A stretch of 64,000 bases of DNA, from assembly GCA_017590115.1 (NCBI GenBank), contig JAGGNK010012892.1:2024351-2088350 (forward strand). Reading direction: 5' to 3'. Every line of letters starts with the position of its first letter. Within the stretch, counting starts at the first letter, position 1. A program made the translations under genes and the position numbers. Source of the DNA: Montifringilla adamsi (lineage: Eukaryota; Chordata; Aves; Passeriformes; Passeridae). Shown one piece after another: positions 51,194 to 63,017 of this stretch. Below the pieces are notes generated by a model. The model had not been told where the DNA came from. It saw only the letters and a program-made list of their open reading frames with translations, and searched no databases.

Positions 51194-51251
51194 GTAACTT
51201 TGCTCATTCTTGCCGTGTTTCAACCCTCAGTTATTTTGGCACAACAAGTCG
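51148..51251 (+). other. Candidate 104-nt exon (unproven)
   Basis: A long pyrimidine tract (T-rich, then eight C, then T-rich) ends in TTTTTGCACAG at 51147, a textbook-looking acceptor. The right edge is TCG|GTGAGT, a near-consensus donor. One of three frames is open across the whole segment (starting RVSCLIFRHDE); the other two stop within 21 bases. The length is 104, not a multiple of three, and the open frame does not match the phase left by the 38157 candidate. No protein family is recognised. The palindrome at 51137-51193 would fold the acceptor into a stem in RNA, which could hide it. It could be a non-coding RNA exon, a regulated exon or a pseudo-exon. Confidence 0.22.
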
Positions 51252-52760
51252 GTGAGTAATTCAAGCTTCTTATGATTTCATGTTTTTTATTTTATTTTTA
51301 TTTTTACCAGTAATTTTAATAGCTTGTCAGAAGTGTGTGTGCACGAATCTCACCAGAACACTTTTCCTTCACTAATTCAGCAGTCAGATATTTAATGGTG
51401 AAGCTGAAAGCTGCAGGGATTTGCAGTATCATCCCAAAGGTTTTTCTTTGCTTTGCTTTCTTTAAAGTTAGAAGGACTGTACAGTGCTGTCTGCCTTGGC
51501 TGCATTTGTTCTTGTTCTTACTTGTTTTCCTGCTATAGACACTGAGGAGATTCTAAGCTATTTCTTTTAACTCTTGGAATAACATTATAACTGTTAGTTC
51601 CGTGCTGCTTGGAAGCAGCTTTTTTTCACAAGGAATAAGTCTTTGCTTCCAGCTATTTTATTTGGAGTTCTCCTTTGTACTTGTTTGTCTTGCACTGGCT
51701 GCGTGGGGGTTTCTTTCAACAATTTGCGTGCAGAAAAAAAAAGTCTTAAAATTCTGAATGGTTTTGTTGAAGGAGTTTTTTAAGAGTGATATATGAAAAT
51801 ATGTCAGCTTACAAAATTTTTACTTCGGCATAGAACAGGAGGGTGAATTAATTCCCTCAGCTGCAATAATTTGAATCGGGTATCTGCAGGCTGTTTCAGC
51901 CCTTCATGAGACTGATTAGCAGTTGATGGTATGTGGAAGTCCATGTGAGTGTGTGTGTGCATGTTTACAGAGAGCAAGAACACCAAAAACCAACTGAACA
52001 TGGAATTCAGAGGGGAGAGAAGTACTTTGTACACAAGAATTCAACCTAGAGTGAAGATAAGTGTGGTATGAGTATTTAAGTTAAACAGATGACATTCCAC
52101 AAGTACAGCTGACCTTTTTTGGATGTGCTCAGTTCCTGCTTGCCAGATATTGTAAACCAGTCCTTCCTTAAGATAAAACACTTTTCTCTCTTGCAAATAT
52201 GAAAGATCAGCAATGTATTTATTCCTACAGAGAGGCAAGGAATAACCTTACAATTAACTCAATAAGCGGCAGCCAAAGAAACTGTAGTGCTGCAAAGGAA
52301 AGCCAAATGTCTTTAAAATCCCACCCTACACTACTCTGTATGTCACACATCATGAAAAAATTACTTGAGCCAGTTCATGGCAAACCCATCTGTCTCACCA
52401 TACCTGGACAGGGACCTCTGCCGAGGGGTGAGTGAGTCCACCAGGAGCAGCCTGTTGGCACTGGAGCACTTGGAGCTCAGGAGGATCTGTGCATGAGCAG
52501 AGCAGACAACAGCCTCTGCAGCACCAGCCCCCCTCACCTAGCACAGACACAGGCTAAGCCTAAGTGTCTATTAAATAAAACTCCAACCAATGCATATATT
52601 CTGTAGAGAGTAAACAGAATTTACTGTGAACGGATCCTTTTCTGTTTCTGCTTTGCCATATACAAACCCTCTCTCCAATAATGAGTAAAGATTATAAAAT
52701 GCAGTGATTATAAAATTTGAGCAAATATGTGCTGTGAGTTTTCTCTGCTTACAGCAGCAG

Positions 52761-52776
52761 ACAATATATATATTGT
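52761..52776. repeat. 16-bp AT palindrome
   Basis: ACAATATATATATTGT is a perfect palindrome built on a (TA)n core. It is probably a short TA microsatellite. Confidence 0.85.
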
Positions 52777-53741
52777 TTATATTTAACATGCAGTAAGTGT
52801 TCTTTTATATACCTGTGTCTATCATCAGAGGGATAAGCACTAAGAGAGAATCCAAAATAAAGAGAAGGAACATCAATTTTGTTTTTCTCCATAAACAAAC
52901 CCCTCCTGAGTGCCAGGTCTCCTTCCCTCACTCTAGTCATATCCCTGGACATTTCTGAGGTGCAACATATATTTGACTTAATAAATAGTAAATTTTGGGT
53001 AGAAGAACAATATACAAATGAAGTGTGAATGAGTATTCTCATTTCTCTGCCACATTCCTGTTTCATGGTGTTGTAACATTTCCTTTCTGGGCTAACTTCC
53101 ATACTATTTACAGGGATGAGGTTACACAGCAAGACTGAAAAATCACTAGTTATCCCTTAAAAATTGGATTCTCTCCTCACTTTAGAATGTTTCTTTCCAC
53201 ACATTTGAATATGCTTTTCTCACAGAAAATAATTTAAGGAGGTTGATTATTCATATCACTAATTCATGTGCAGGGCAGGGAGTGCACTGGGAAACCAAAT
53301 TTTCCACAACTGAAAAGAGAATTTCCAGACATGCTGAAATGCTCTCTCTTGTCAAGAAAAATGTTTATATGGTTAGTATCAAATGTAAGTCAATATAAAA
53401 TTTTCCTTAGGAAAGCCTGCCAGGAGACAAGACTTGGCAAGATATTAAGGAAACTGCTCAGTATACACTGAGTTTAGGGTAGTCAGATGTACCCCTGGGC
53501 TATGTGTTTCTTTGTCTTGCTGTAATAGCTTGGAATGGAGATTTGTGTACAGCCTCAGGCTAACCCTCTTCTAGAGCAAGGGATCTGGATACTGTGCAGC
53601 AAGGAATATTCTGTGAACTCAAAAGCTGTATGTCCTTGTAATCCACCAGGATGTTTTTAGCCTGGAGGTAAAATCACCTTGACACAATCCAGGTTTTCTG
53701 ATGTGTGTCAGGGCTTTCCAGCCCTGCCCATATCCAAGATA

Positions 53742-53760
53742 AGATGCCCCCTGATGGCTG
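53742..53760 (-). promoter_or_regulatory. CTCF-like binding motif
   Basis: On the minus strand the site reads CAGCCATCAGGGGGCATCT. Its core, GCCATCAGGGGGC, follows the vertebrate CTCF consensus (CCACCAGGGGGCGC) with a T at one position and an A after the GGGGGC. The surrounding 150 bases are GC-richer than the neighbourhood. CTCF motif orientation matters for loop anchoring, and this one points to lower coordinates. Occupancy cannot be judged from sequence. Confidence 0.4.
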
Positions 53761-53872
53761 ACAGGACACAAAGCCAGCACTTCGGACACAGCAGATGATT
53801 CAGAGTCCAGCAATGTACATTGGGTTCCACCCTTTGAAGGCACCTTTACATCCTGCATATTAAACTACTCAA

Positions 53873-53918
53873 AAGTGTAAGATATTAAGAATGATAAGTG
53901 TAAGATACTAAGAATGCT
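53873..53918. repeat. 23-bp tandem duplication, two mismatches
   Basis: AAGTGTAAGATATTAAGAAT plus GAT-type ending (53873-53895) is repeated at 53896-53918 with two substitutions. A fairly recent local duplication. Confidence 0.92.
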
Positions 53919-55557
53919 TCTTTAGGAAAGAAATCCATTCTCCACCCAAGTTGTGAAAGCATTTGCTAAGCCTTGCAGCCTGCATCATCCCATTTATCTT
54001 GAGTTTGTAGAGGCAATCAATGACAGCTACTTCCAGAAGACAGAATAAGTTTTAGCTAGCCAGACTGGAGGTATTTGGCAGTTCCACTGCCTACAAAGGA
54101 AGCGCATCCACAGTGCCCTCACATCAGTGCCAAAAGGGAAGTCAGATGGATTTGGGCCTGTCTCAGCTGCATCTGTGTTGCTTAAAGGACATCTCAGTGA
54201 GCCAGAGCAGGATACTTCTCCTAGGTACACCCCAGTCCTTGAGGAACTTCACTGAGGTCATTAGGAAAACTCTACTGCTCTGAAAGCAGTGTGGCAGCAA
54301 TGCCAGAAACCCTTCAGTACTATTACAAGTCATTTTTTGCTCTAAGGTAATTTAGTGTTTTCCTTGTAATGCAAGTATTATCTTGGATGTTTGGTCAGGA
54401 AACTCATTTCTGAGGTAATGGCTGAATGCTAAAATCTCTCTGACAAGACTTATTGTCCTTTCATATTACTTTCAGTTGCAAATTGCAGTTTTAAAATGAT
54501 ATATAACCATTACATGTAGGTTTCAAGAGGCAGCATGAAAATGACTTTTCCTGCTGAGCACCCATTTCTGATCCCAGAGAAAAGAATGATATTTTAGGAA
54601 AACTTGTAAACAGCTGATTTGGCCATTTTGCTTTCTTTTTTTATTAACTGAGAAGGGTTGGATAGCATGTGAAGTGGATGGGTACTATACAGATGTAGCT
54701 TATTTGTGAGATTGCCAGACTGTCATGTTTAGCAGTTAGCTGTATGGAACACTGCACACATGTGCTCTTTGTTGATAAATTTCCAGTTTAAGGGTAATGC
54801 TAACAGCAGAACTATCTCTCCTCAAAGGTTTTGGTAACTCAGAAAGGTTTCCCCCCAGAATTTTGACAGTAAAACCAGATGATGCACATCTGTGTGCCAA
54901 GAGATAATTAACCATCGTAAGTAACCTGGACTATGCGAAGTAATGAAATATCTGGGGTCTACTCCTCTTCTTCCATTTTTCCTAGCTATTTTTTACCAAG
55001 CACATAGTAGACAAGGTTATGCTTAGGAAAATTGAAACATTCCTTTCTGGTCTGGAAAAATCATGCTAAATGAAAGCCTGGGGAATCCACCTCCTCCAAA
55101 CATTATATATATGTTCTTGGAAATATGACAAATTTCATAAACACATTTTATATCACACACCCCTGGAACACATTAGCCTCCGGAAAATGAGACTATTATA
55201 TAACCCTTTCATTATTTTCCAGATTTGTTTTTGACTTGAGACCAAATCACCAAATCTACACAGACTGATTTTTCTGAAAGAGGAGGTGGAGTTGGAAACA
55301 TCCACTGCTTTATTACAGGGGGAAGAGGCAGAGGTAGAAGGGTGTTGTTGCTGGCACAAACCTCACTGTTGATGCCTCAGTCAGAGTCATTATGTTTGCT
55401 CTCCTCTTAGTGCTGCAGATTACAAGCAGATCCTATTTCCTCTTCCAGCTTCTGCCAAAGTGTTGAGGTTTGAAATAAGCAGCCAGGTGTCACTTGCAAA
55501 CTCTGCTGATGCCAGCCTTACACAACAGCTTCGGGAGAGTTGTAATGAATGCTGCTT

Positions 55558-55576
55558 AAAAAAAAAAAAAAAAAAA
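55558..55576 (+). repeat. Poly-A tract of about 19
   Basis: A homopolymer after GCTGCTT. No retrocopy body or target duplication was recognised. Confidence 0.85.
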
Positions 55577-56235
55577 TTACTGTCACTTTTTTGTTCCACA
55601 GGCTAGCTGAGAAACCAGACTGACACTGTTCCATTATTCATTGTCCCAGTTATGTGCTAGTGTTGTTCACACCTTGTTTTAATGAGAAATCTGCAGAAAA
55701 TAGGAGATACCTGCCCTCCTAATTGGAGCAGCATAATGAGGGTTGGTGATGGAAGAGATGCAGAGCAGCATTTAGCATTTGAGGTTAAAAGCAACCTCTT
55801 CAGAGTTGAAAGGTTCAGCCTACCAGGAAGGGCAAACAATAACAAAGTGCACTTTCCCAGGCTAGCGGGCACCTGGAGCACTGTATGACTCTTGATGTTT
55901 CTGTGGTAGGTTCCTAGTCTGCTGAAGAGCACAAGCAACAGCTGCTGTAAGAGTTGCAATATTTAATTTGTTGGTTTGGAGTAATAACTTGTCAAAGCTC
56001 ACAGAATTAGGTATTTGTGCAATGGTCATACCATTTGTACTGCAGATTATGCTGTCCTTTAGTCATGCTTGTTTAAGAAACTGGGCAAAAGATCTCAGTT
56101 GAGAAAAGGGGAATTGTTGGCAATGGCAAAGATATGTTGTTAACAAATAGGGGGGTTTATGGTCTTGAAGTAACTGGATTAGAATCCTACACCATTGCAT
56201 GATGAAGCACAGTTCAATTTATTATTTGCAGCACC

Positions 56236-56249
56236 AAAAAAAAAAAAAA
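56236..56249 (+). repeat. Poly-A tract of 14
   Basis: A simple homopolymer after GCAGCACC. No associated element was recognised. Confidence 0.8.
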
Positions 56250-57777
56250 CAGACTTGAGAAAGGCATAATAAAATCTGTTGTGATTCAACATTGCTACTG
56301 TTAGCTCATTCTCCATGTTGTAGCCTGGTAAATTGTAGATTACATGACTTTAACGTGGTTTAGAGTTCAGTATCTACCGCCAATTGCCTATAATTTTGAG
56401 ACATTCTGATTTTGGTTTTTGGCAGATGATAAATAACCTTCAACCCTAAATGGAACAAAAATTTTAGGGTCATCATTTACCTGCTGCAATACTTTGCCAG
56501 CCTACCACTGCTTCTATATATCTGTGGTGATACACCTTGTACAGAAGGAGAACCGGACACAGATGTGATTCCTGCTCCAGGCGGGGTACAAGTGTTATTT
56601 TACCTCTGTAACTTCAGGTCAGGCTGTTGAGGGCAGCATGGCTGGGTGAAGAGCAGGCTGCAGCCCTGGCCCTCAGCCCATCTGCATCCCAGGGGATGCT
56701 GTGGATTCCTCCTTGAGAGCTGGCTCTCTGAAGCCTTGCTTGTCACAGCAGTGATGTCTCTGTGGCAGAGGTGCTGTGCGGTGGCTCGCTGCTGGCAGCT
56801 TCCCACAGCCTTGGTGACTGCTGCAGGACAATTATTTCTCTAGGGATTTTCTTCCACTCAATCTTTTGATGTACAGGGTTCATGAAGCTTTCCGTTCTGT
56901 CCTCTCTGTGGCTTCCTTGACAGGAGACGTTTTGTCACTGGAAAAATCTGTAAGGAATTCCCACAGAATTTCCTGATTTTTCTCCACTCAAGACAGTCAG
57001 ACTTTGCTTCAGGGAAATAAAATTTACATATTTATATGTGGTGGCCATGCCATTAATTTCTCACATAGCTTTGAGATTGTATTAAAAAAAAAAATTCAAA
57101 TATTAACCCTTGCATTGCTTCTGACTATGGTTAATCAAGAGAGAACCTCCAAGTAAAAAATTACAAATTACTGGGATCAGAATGTCTCTCCTGTAAGTAC
57201 AAGAGAGACAGGGGGAGGTCTGCTAACTCTGTCTTAAATGCTGGAAATGTGCAAGGAGGAATGAGATCCACCATTGGCTGTAGAGTAGTTCATCTTTCAC
57301 ATATAGGTATAGTATGTTGTATTTTTCATTCATATTTTCAAGCAGTCATTACTTTTTCTCATCTTCTCTTTTATAGGAAAGGTTCTTTGCATTTTGATTA
57401 GAGGAAACTTAACCTACTTCCAACCACTGTTTCTCTTTATTTATTTTCACTTCAGAGCCAATCTTGTCTCTGAGTTTGCAAAGTGGAAGCCTCTGCCTGT
57501 TTCATGTCAACATGACAATGGAAAACATGATATAACCCCCTCCAACAACAACCGTTTGTTGGCTTTAGTTTGGATAAACTTCAGCTCTGGGACTTCTGGC
57601 TTTGTTTAGTTTAGCAGAGGAGATTCCTTTCAGATTAGCTCAGAGACTACTTCCATTTTGCCCCATTTATGTCAAACCCTTCATTTAAACACAAACTATC
57701 AGAATGAGAATGAAAATGGTACCTCCTTTAACAATGTCTGCACATTTTTGTCTTGCTTTGATTCACATAAGTACTCC

Positions 57778-58263
57778 ATGAAGAGATATCTGCCAGGAAG
57801 GAGAAAGCATGCACCGGAATTTGAACAGGAAGAATGTGAGGGTAATGAAAATGTATGTATTTCAAGGTTGAATGTGTTTTTTTGTTTTGAAAGGATAGGC
57901 CTTCTCCTACAGCTAAAAGGGCACCCAAATGACTGTCAAGAAATGAGGGATGTGACTTGTAGATTTAAGACTTTATCAGAGTTTGGCCTTCAGCAAAATG
58001 CAAAGTTATCTGCAGCCACTGGAGACGCATCCCTTTCTGCTGCTGGATTTATCTTTCAAGTCGCTGTGCATCCCACCCTGGAGGGTGGCACAGGCACCTC
58101 TGCTCTCCCATCAGGTGAAACCTTTCCTCCTGAATGCAAACCTTTCTTGGGCTGCTTGGGCAGCTTCAGGCACTCCTTTATTCCCAACTCCAACGCCGCA
58201 AAGGGCAGCAGAATCACAGGAATAACCCAGGCACGTTTTGCAGCAGTAGATATGAAAGGATGA
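57778..58263 (+). other. Longest ATG-initiated open frame, probably not a gene
   Basis: From the ATG at 57778 the frame runs 161 residues to the stop at 58263. The same frame is open back to 57658 but without an ATG. The first half lies in AT-rich DNA, the second in a GC-richer patch. The peptide has no signal sequence, membrane segment, zinc finger or other motif I recognise, and its composition is mixed and unremarkable. Overlapping open frames occur in other frames and on the minus strand across 57980-58360, which is typical of stop-poor patches, not of selection on one frame. No Kozak-like context or nearby promoter or polyadenylation arrangement stands out. A lineage-specific or single-exon gene cannot be excluded. 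Confidence 0.6.
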
Positions 58264-58407
58264 TCTTTGTCTGGAAAGTACTTCCCACAGCAATTCAGCT
58301 CTGGCAGTTCTTGGAAAACTCCTGGACATAATCAGTTCCCACTGAAGCTCCCTGCAGTTCACGCCCAGTGACCAGTCGATGCATTAGAAGGCAGTCTGCG
58401 GCAAACA

Positions 58408-58474
58408 TCTTTTTTTCTCTCTTCCTTCCCTTTGTGCTACTTCTTCTCTTTTCCTTCTTTCCATTTTCTTTTAG
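58408..58474 (+). repeat. 67-nt pyrimidine tract ending in TTTTAG
   Basis: An almost unbroken C/T run, ending CCATTTTCTTTTAG. This is exactly the form of a strong 3' splice acceptor on the plus strand. I found no convincing donor in the next few hundred bases, so no exon is called. It may be plain low-complexity sequence. Confidence 0.7.
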
Positions 58475-58585
58475 GAAAATAAGCAAGAACAAAATTGCAT
58501 CTTTTTTTTTTTCAAACAGATGAGACAGAAATAATTGCTCATCCAAACAGAGTTAATGGGAAATATGGGAAGCATTGCTCATTGT

Positions 58586-58628
58586 TCCTTTGATGTTCAC
58601 TGTAATTGCCATGCTGAGCATCAAAGGA
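58586..58628. repeat. 14-bp-stem hairpin with 15-nt loop
   Basis: TCCTTTGATGTTCA (58586-58599) pairs with TGAGCATCAAAGGA (58615-58628) with 13 Watson-Crick pairs and one G-U pair in the plus-strand RNA. The loop is CTGTAATTGCCATGC. The stem and loop sizes are compatible with a short RNA hairpin, though the stem is shorter than a typical microRNA precursor. No known microRNA is recognised. The mixed base composition makes this less likely to be chance than the A/T palindromes elsewhere. Confidence 0.88.
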
Positions 58629-58727
58629 GAATAAACTACATCCCCCATGCTTTCCTTCTGCTATAAGCAGCAAAAATAGGATTCATATTTTCTTGGAAAA
58701 CACTTTTATGTTCATGAGAGCCTCTTT

Positions 58728-58744
58728 AAAAAAAAAAAAAAAAA
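58728..58744 (+). repeat. Poly-A tract of 17
   Basis: A homopolymer after GAGAGCCTCTTT. No associated element was recognised. Confidence 0.85.
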
Positions 58745-59607
58745 CCCTACAGCTTCTCTGGTTTTGTTTTTTAATCTACTGTGTGCTGTTTGCTTGTTTC
58801 CCTACAGAGCAGTAGTCATTCTGTGCCAGCTGTTTAAGAGAGGAATGTCCTAGTGAAAGCAAACAATGGGCTGTGTAGTGGGAATTGCAAATCTTTTAAA
58901 AGAGTAATTGAAATCTGCTCAGACATTTTGAAGATTCTTTGCACAATATTCTAAGGCTGTTGGTGGCTTAGCTGTTGGCAGGGTGGTCCTCTTTGTAGCT
59001 CCCTCTTTTTTTGTATGAACAGAATAGCATTAATATGGAGGACTGGGGCAGGGGGAGAAAGAAGAGAGGTTTGCTAGTCCAACTGATTATTTCTGAGCAG
59101 CTGAAGAGAGAAATATTGTTGTAAATGTCTTTCAGTGAAGAATCAAAAAAGTGAATTGTACAAAGCCTTTTCATTTATCAGGTGTTCTCTGGCTCCAGCT
59201 CTTCCACTCATACCTTTTAAGGGCTGCAGCAGATAAACTGTGCTGGATTGGGTTGTGTCTGCTGCAGACGTTCCAGCCCTCCTGGGCTATGTGGTGCTGT
59301 TTATTCTCACCCTGTGCCAGCTGGGGGTATTGCTGCACTGAGCAGGGAGAGCTAAATGTGTGCCAGGCCTCAGGCAGCCACTTCAGTAGCAAGGCTGCTG
59401 ACCTCTGATACTAATAAAAAGCCAGCTCTCTGCTTGCAGGCTCTTCGCTGCACCAAAAGTGTGAATTTTCACCTCACAAGGGAATTGGTTAGGAAGATCC
59501 GTAGGTCTTTGTGCTTGAAAAATGGCCAGGCATAGAACTTGATATTTAAAAGTGTTTCCAAAATTAAGTTGTCTTTGGTACCCTGAGAAAACCCTCACAA
59601 TACTTAC

Positions 59608-59673
59608 TTTAGTAACCCTAGGAGGTTGACAATAAGAGCGTTGTATCCAGTGTACAAATAGCCATTTAATATC
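59608..59673 (-). other. Candidate 66-nt exon on the minus strand (unproven)
   Basis: Read on the minus strand, the segment follows TTCTTAATCTGCCTCATAGAG (a moderate acceptor) and ends in ACTAAA|GTAAGT (a fair donor). It is 66 nt, exactly 22 codons, and open in the first frame, beginning DIKWLFVHW. The acceptor is only moderate and no family is recognised. It runs opposite to the three plus-strand candidates, which itself suggests that such splice-like pairs occur here by chance. Confidence 0.12.
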
Positions 59674-60650
59674 CTCTATGAGGCAGATTAAGAAGAATTT
59701 CAAATACTGCCATCCATATCCAACAAACTGTCCAAAATGGATGTGGGGTGAATTAGTACAAACTGGAATAAGGAGTGAATGAATACAAACTGTTTTGCAG
59801 ATGAATCTAGGTTAATGATGCTCTATGCATTTAGAACCCCACCACAACCTTCTGAATTACAAATACCCTTAATTTATTGGCAACCAAAGATATGATTCTT
59901 TTCTTTAGACAGTATGCCAGAGCACTTTAATCCTTCACTGGAATATGAAATGCAAGAACCAAATCCTTCATTTACTTCCAACTTCTGAAATTACAGGGAA
60001 ACCAATAAAATCGTGCAGGGACTTAGGCCAGCGCAGAATTTGCCCCCCTGCTGCTTTACTCATCTCAGATGTAAATCCATTATGGCTGTGGAGTTATATT
60101 GGGGTGACTTTGTCCAAGGTATCTGAAAATATAAATGATATTACCACATGTATTATACTGCCATTGTAACATTTCCCATCTGCTTCAGCCTCAGGAGAGA
60201 AGCATTGAATCAGGCTGATCTCTTCCAAGGCAAACCACAGAAACAGCATTGCATAAATCTGTTCACTCTCTCACAGAGCTGAGGGAAAAGAGAGGTTCGT
60301 GTCCCACTTGAAATTTTAATTACCCACCAAAAATTGTTTTAATTACAAATTTAGACAATGCAAAACAAAAGTCATACATTTTTCCCCACACAGTGTTTAG
60401 GTGTTATCATGCCAGAAGCTTAAGGCATCGTTAATTAAGTAGTTATAGTTCAGTGTTTAAATGAGATTCTATGTGGACCAAACTTCAACAATTATCAATT
60501 TGTTCCCTTTCTCTTATCAGATCAAAAGCTGAACCTCTCTCTCATGATGTTTTGGATCTGTCAGAGTGGTTGGAGAGTCTGGGAAGCCTGTGCACAATGA
60601 CTTTTCCAGTTTTTTATTTATTCTTCCCAGGACAGACTTATTCAAGAGCT

Positions 60651-60683
60651 GTTATAATGTTATAAATGTTATAATGTTATAAA
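60651..60683. repeat. 17-bp tandem duplication, TGTTATAA-rich
   Basis: GTTATAATGTTATAAAT (60651-60667) is followed by GTTATAATGTTATAAA (60668-60683). Each unit is itself a near doubling of GTTATAAT, so the array is a short octamer-derived repeat. Confidence 0.92.
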
Positions 60684-62973
60684 CTCTGCCTGGTCCTAGC
60701 TAAAATCAGGAATGCAGAAGTGTTTTTGAGCTACACCTTGGGACTGATTTTTTTTTTTCATTTTTTTAATTTGGCAAAATCTTGTGCTGTATTTTAGTAA
60801 ATTTTTCTTCTTAATTGATCCTAGTAACATTGAGCTTGAACTATTACTTTTCTTTAAGCAATTAGGTGAACTTCTTATGGAATACATTTGGAAGAGGTCA
60901 AGTGTTCAAAACTAGCATTACCTTGACACTTGGATTCTGACTCTAGAAGTCTTCATTGATTACCCAAGGAATGAGCAGGATGCATGTTTAAAGAAACTAA
61001 TAAATCCATTAAAACATCAGAAATCATATTAGAACTTGAATTTATGTCCATTTTTGCTTCGATTAAGACACAAGTCTTTAAGTAAGAATTTGGTATCATT
61101 CACTCTAACAATAATAAGTACATTAAAATCATATTTCTGCAGAGTAGTATTAGAATTTATGCCAGCACTACAACTAAATAGCCACAAATTAAATTCTTGC
61201 AGCCTGTTGCTTATTTCTAGCATGGCACCACATGGCATGGGCCAAAAATATTGTAATGTAGGAACAGAGGGGATGGAAAAATCTCATAGGCATTTTACCA
61301 GTAATTGAAGAGTAGCTGAAGTATGATGCAATGGTCCCTCTAAAAGGCTTTGACTGCACTGAATTATGATGAAATGCCTTCTTACTTTGTGTCCCGCTCT
61401 AATGCTAATATTACCCTTAGAAAAAGATTTGATCTGTCAGGCACTGAAGAGCTTCAGTTACCACCAGAATGATTAGAAGCTAACAGCTTTTAGGTCTGAT
61501 TCAAAGCCCAGTAAAATCAAGGGAGGTTCTGATCAGGCAGTGGTTACCCTTAATCAGGGAGGAATTATCTGACTTCTGCAGCTTATGGCAAAACGAGGTT
61601 GATCTCTGCTAAAAAGACAGGAGCATAAATATAATTTAGTCCCAGAGTCATCTGTTGAGAGGTGACACTGGAAAGGAAATCCCAGAGTAACACCTCAATA
61701 CAGATGGCCATGCAGGAATATCTTCCTCCCATGCAAAAAGCAGCTTGACCTATGATGTTGTCAAGGAATAGCTAAGAACAAAACAGGTATAACTGTCTCT
61801 TGAATGCAGCAGAAGTTTTTTCCTCAAAATTACTTTTATGAGTTCAGGAACAGACAGTCAACATTTCTCTGGGCAGCCCCAAGAAAGGGGGGCTGAAAGA
61901 AGTAAGGTGATAGATATAGAGCAGACTGCCCCTTGTATGACTCAGCTCGAAATGACAATTCTGCCAAAAAACAATCCTCCCCAACTCAACCAGCAAAGAA
62001 ACCGCCCTGCACTTTGTTTGCTCATTGCCAGTTTTGAAACAAGCCAGTTCTTTTGACACGGTTTCTCATGCCAGACACCAGCTGAAGCAGGGAGGCTGTT
62101 GTGTAACAACATCTCTGGTGGGATATCTCTGGTCATGATATCCTTGCAGCACTGCCGTGGCAGGGTGAGCTTTGGAAGTTGTATGAAGAACATAAATCCA
62201 GAGTGTCAGCATGTGTGCCCAAGTAGAGCAATTTGTGAAGCCTAAACCTCTGAAGATAAAACAGAAAAATCAGAGTTTTTTAATCACACTTTGAAAGATT
62301 TGGAAAAAAACCAATAATTTGCAGGAGAAATTGAGGCATTTTGTGTTTTACTTGGTAACAAATATGCTTAGGATATATTCTAACCCATATATTTCTTAAA
62401 GTTTTTAAAGGCTGCAGAAAGATTGTGGCATTTCCAGCATATAAAGACGAATGAAGGGAACAAGGAATGAGCTGTTCAAAATGCAAGCACTTGTTTGTAC
62501 CAGTGCAGGCCTGCTTTTTTCTTATTTATTTTGTAATTTGACATATAGACTGGGTGGGTCATGAAGCAAGGACAGTTTGGCTGTGTGACACAAGGATCCT
62601 TTACCCGAGGATCCAGACTCTTCTGTACATTGCCAGTGAAACAGCACATGACTGCATCCTAAAACACCTTTGACAGACAAATACAGTATTATACTTATAC
62701 AGCATTCTTTTAAGCAGCTTTCTCTTTCTTACTCTGCATCTGAGAAAAGGGCAAAACTGGAATGAGCGCAGCAGCAGAACTGTTCCAATGCCAGCTTTCT
62801 TGGCAGACAAGCATCCTTAGAAGTAAGAAAGCTTCAGTCTCATTCTGAAAGAACAGGATGTAGCTGTCCTTTTTGGTGTGAAACTTGGGAAGTCTGTGAA
62901 CTATTCATTCATGCTCCTTTTCCATTCCACCTGATAGAAGCTCTTCCTTCTACAGCTCACAGAGCATGAAGGG

Positions 62974-62997
62974 ATTTTTATGGTGGACCATAAAAAT
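62974..62997. repeat. Perfect 11-bp-arm hairpin with 2-base loop
   Basis: ATTTTTATGGT and ACCATAAAAAT are exact reverse complements around GG. A second small hairpin, GACCCA-CTC-TGGGTC, starts at the very next base (62998-63012). Confidence 0.9.
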
Positions 62998-63017
62998 GAC
63001 CCACTCTGGGTCAACAT

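Larger units (their letters stand above)
51260..57600. other. Non-coding DNA, no gene recognised
   Basis: No exon chain was recognised after the 51 kb segment. GC-richer patches lie at about 52430-52560, 53680-53860 and 56560-56840. The longest frame is on the minus strand at 52749-53132 (127 codons including an alternative start) and has no recognisable motif. A CTCF-like motif, two tandem repeats and A-runs are listed separately. The rest is AT-rich and unremarkable. Confidence 0.6.
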
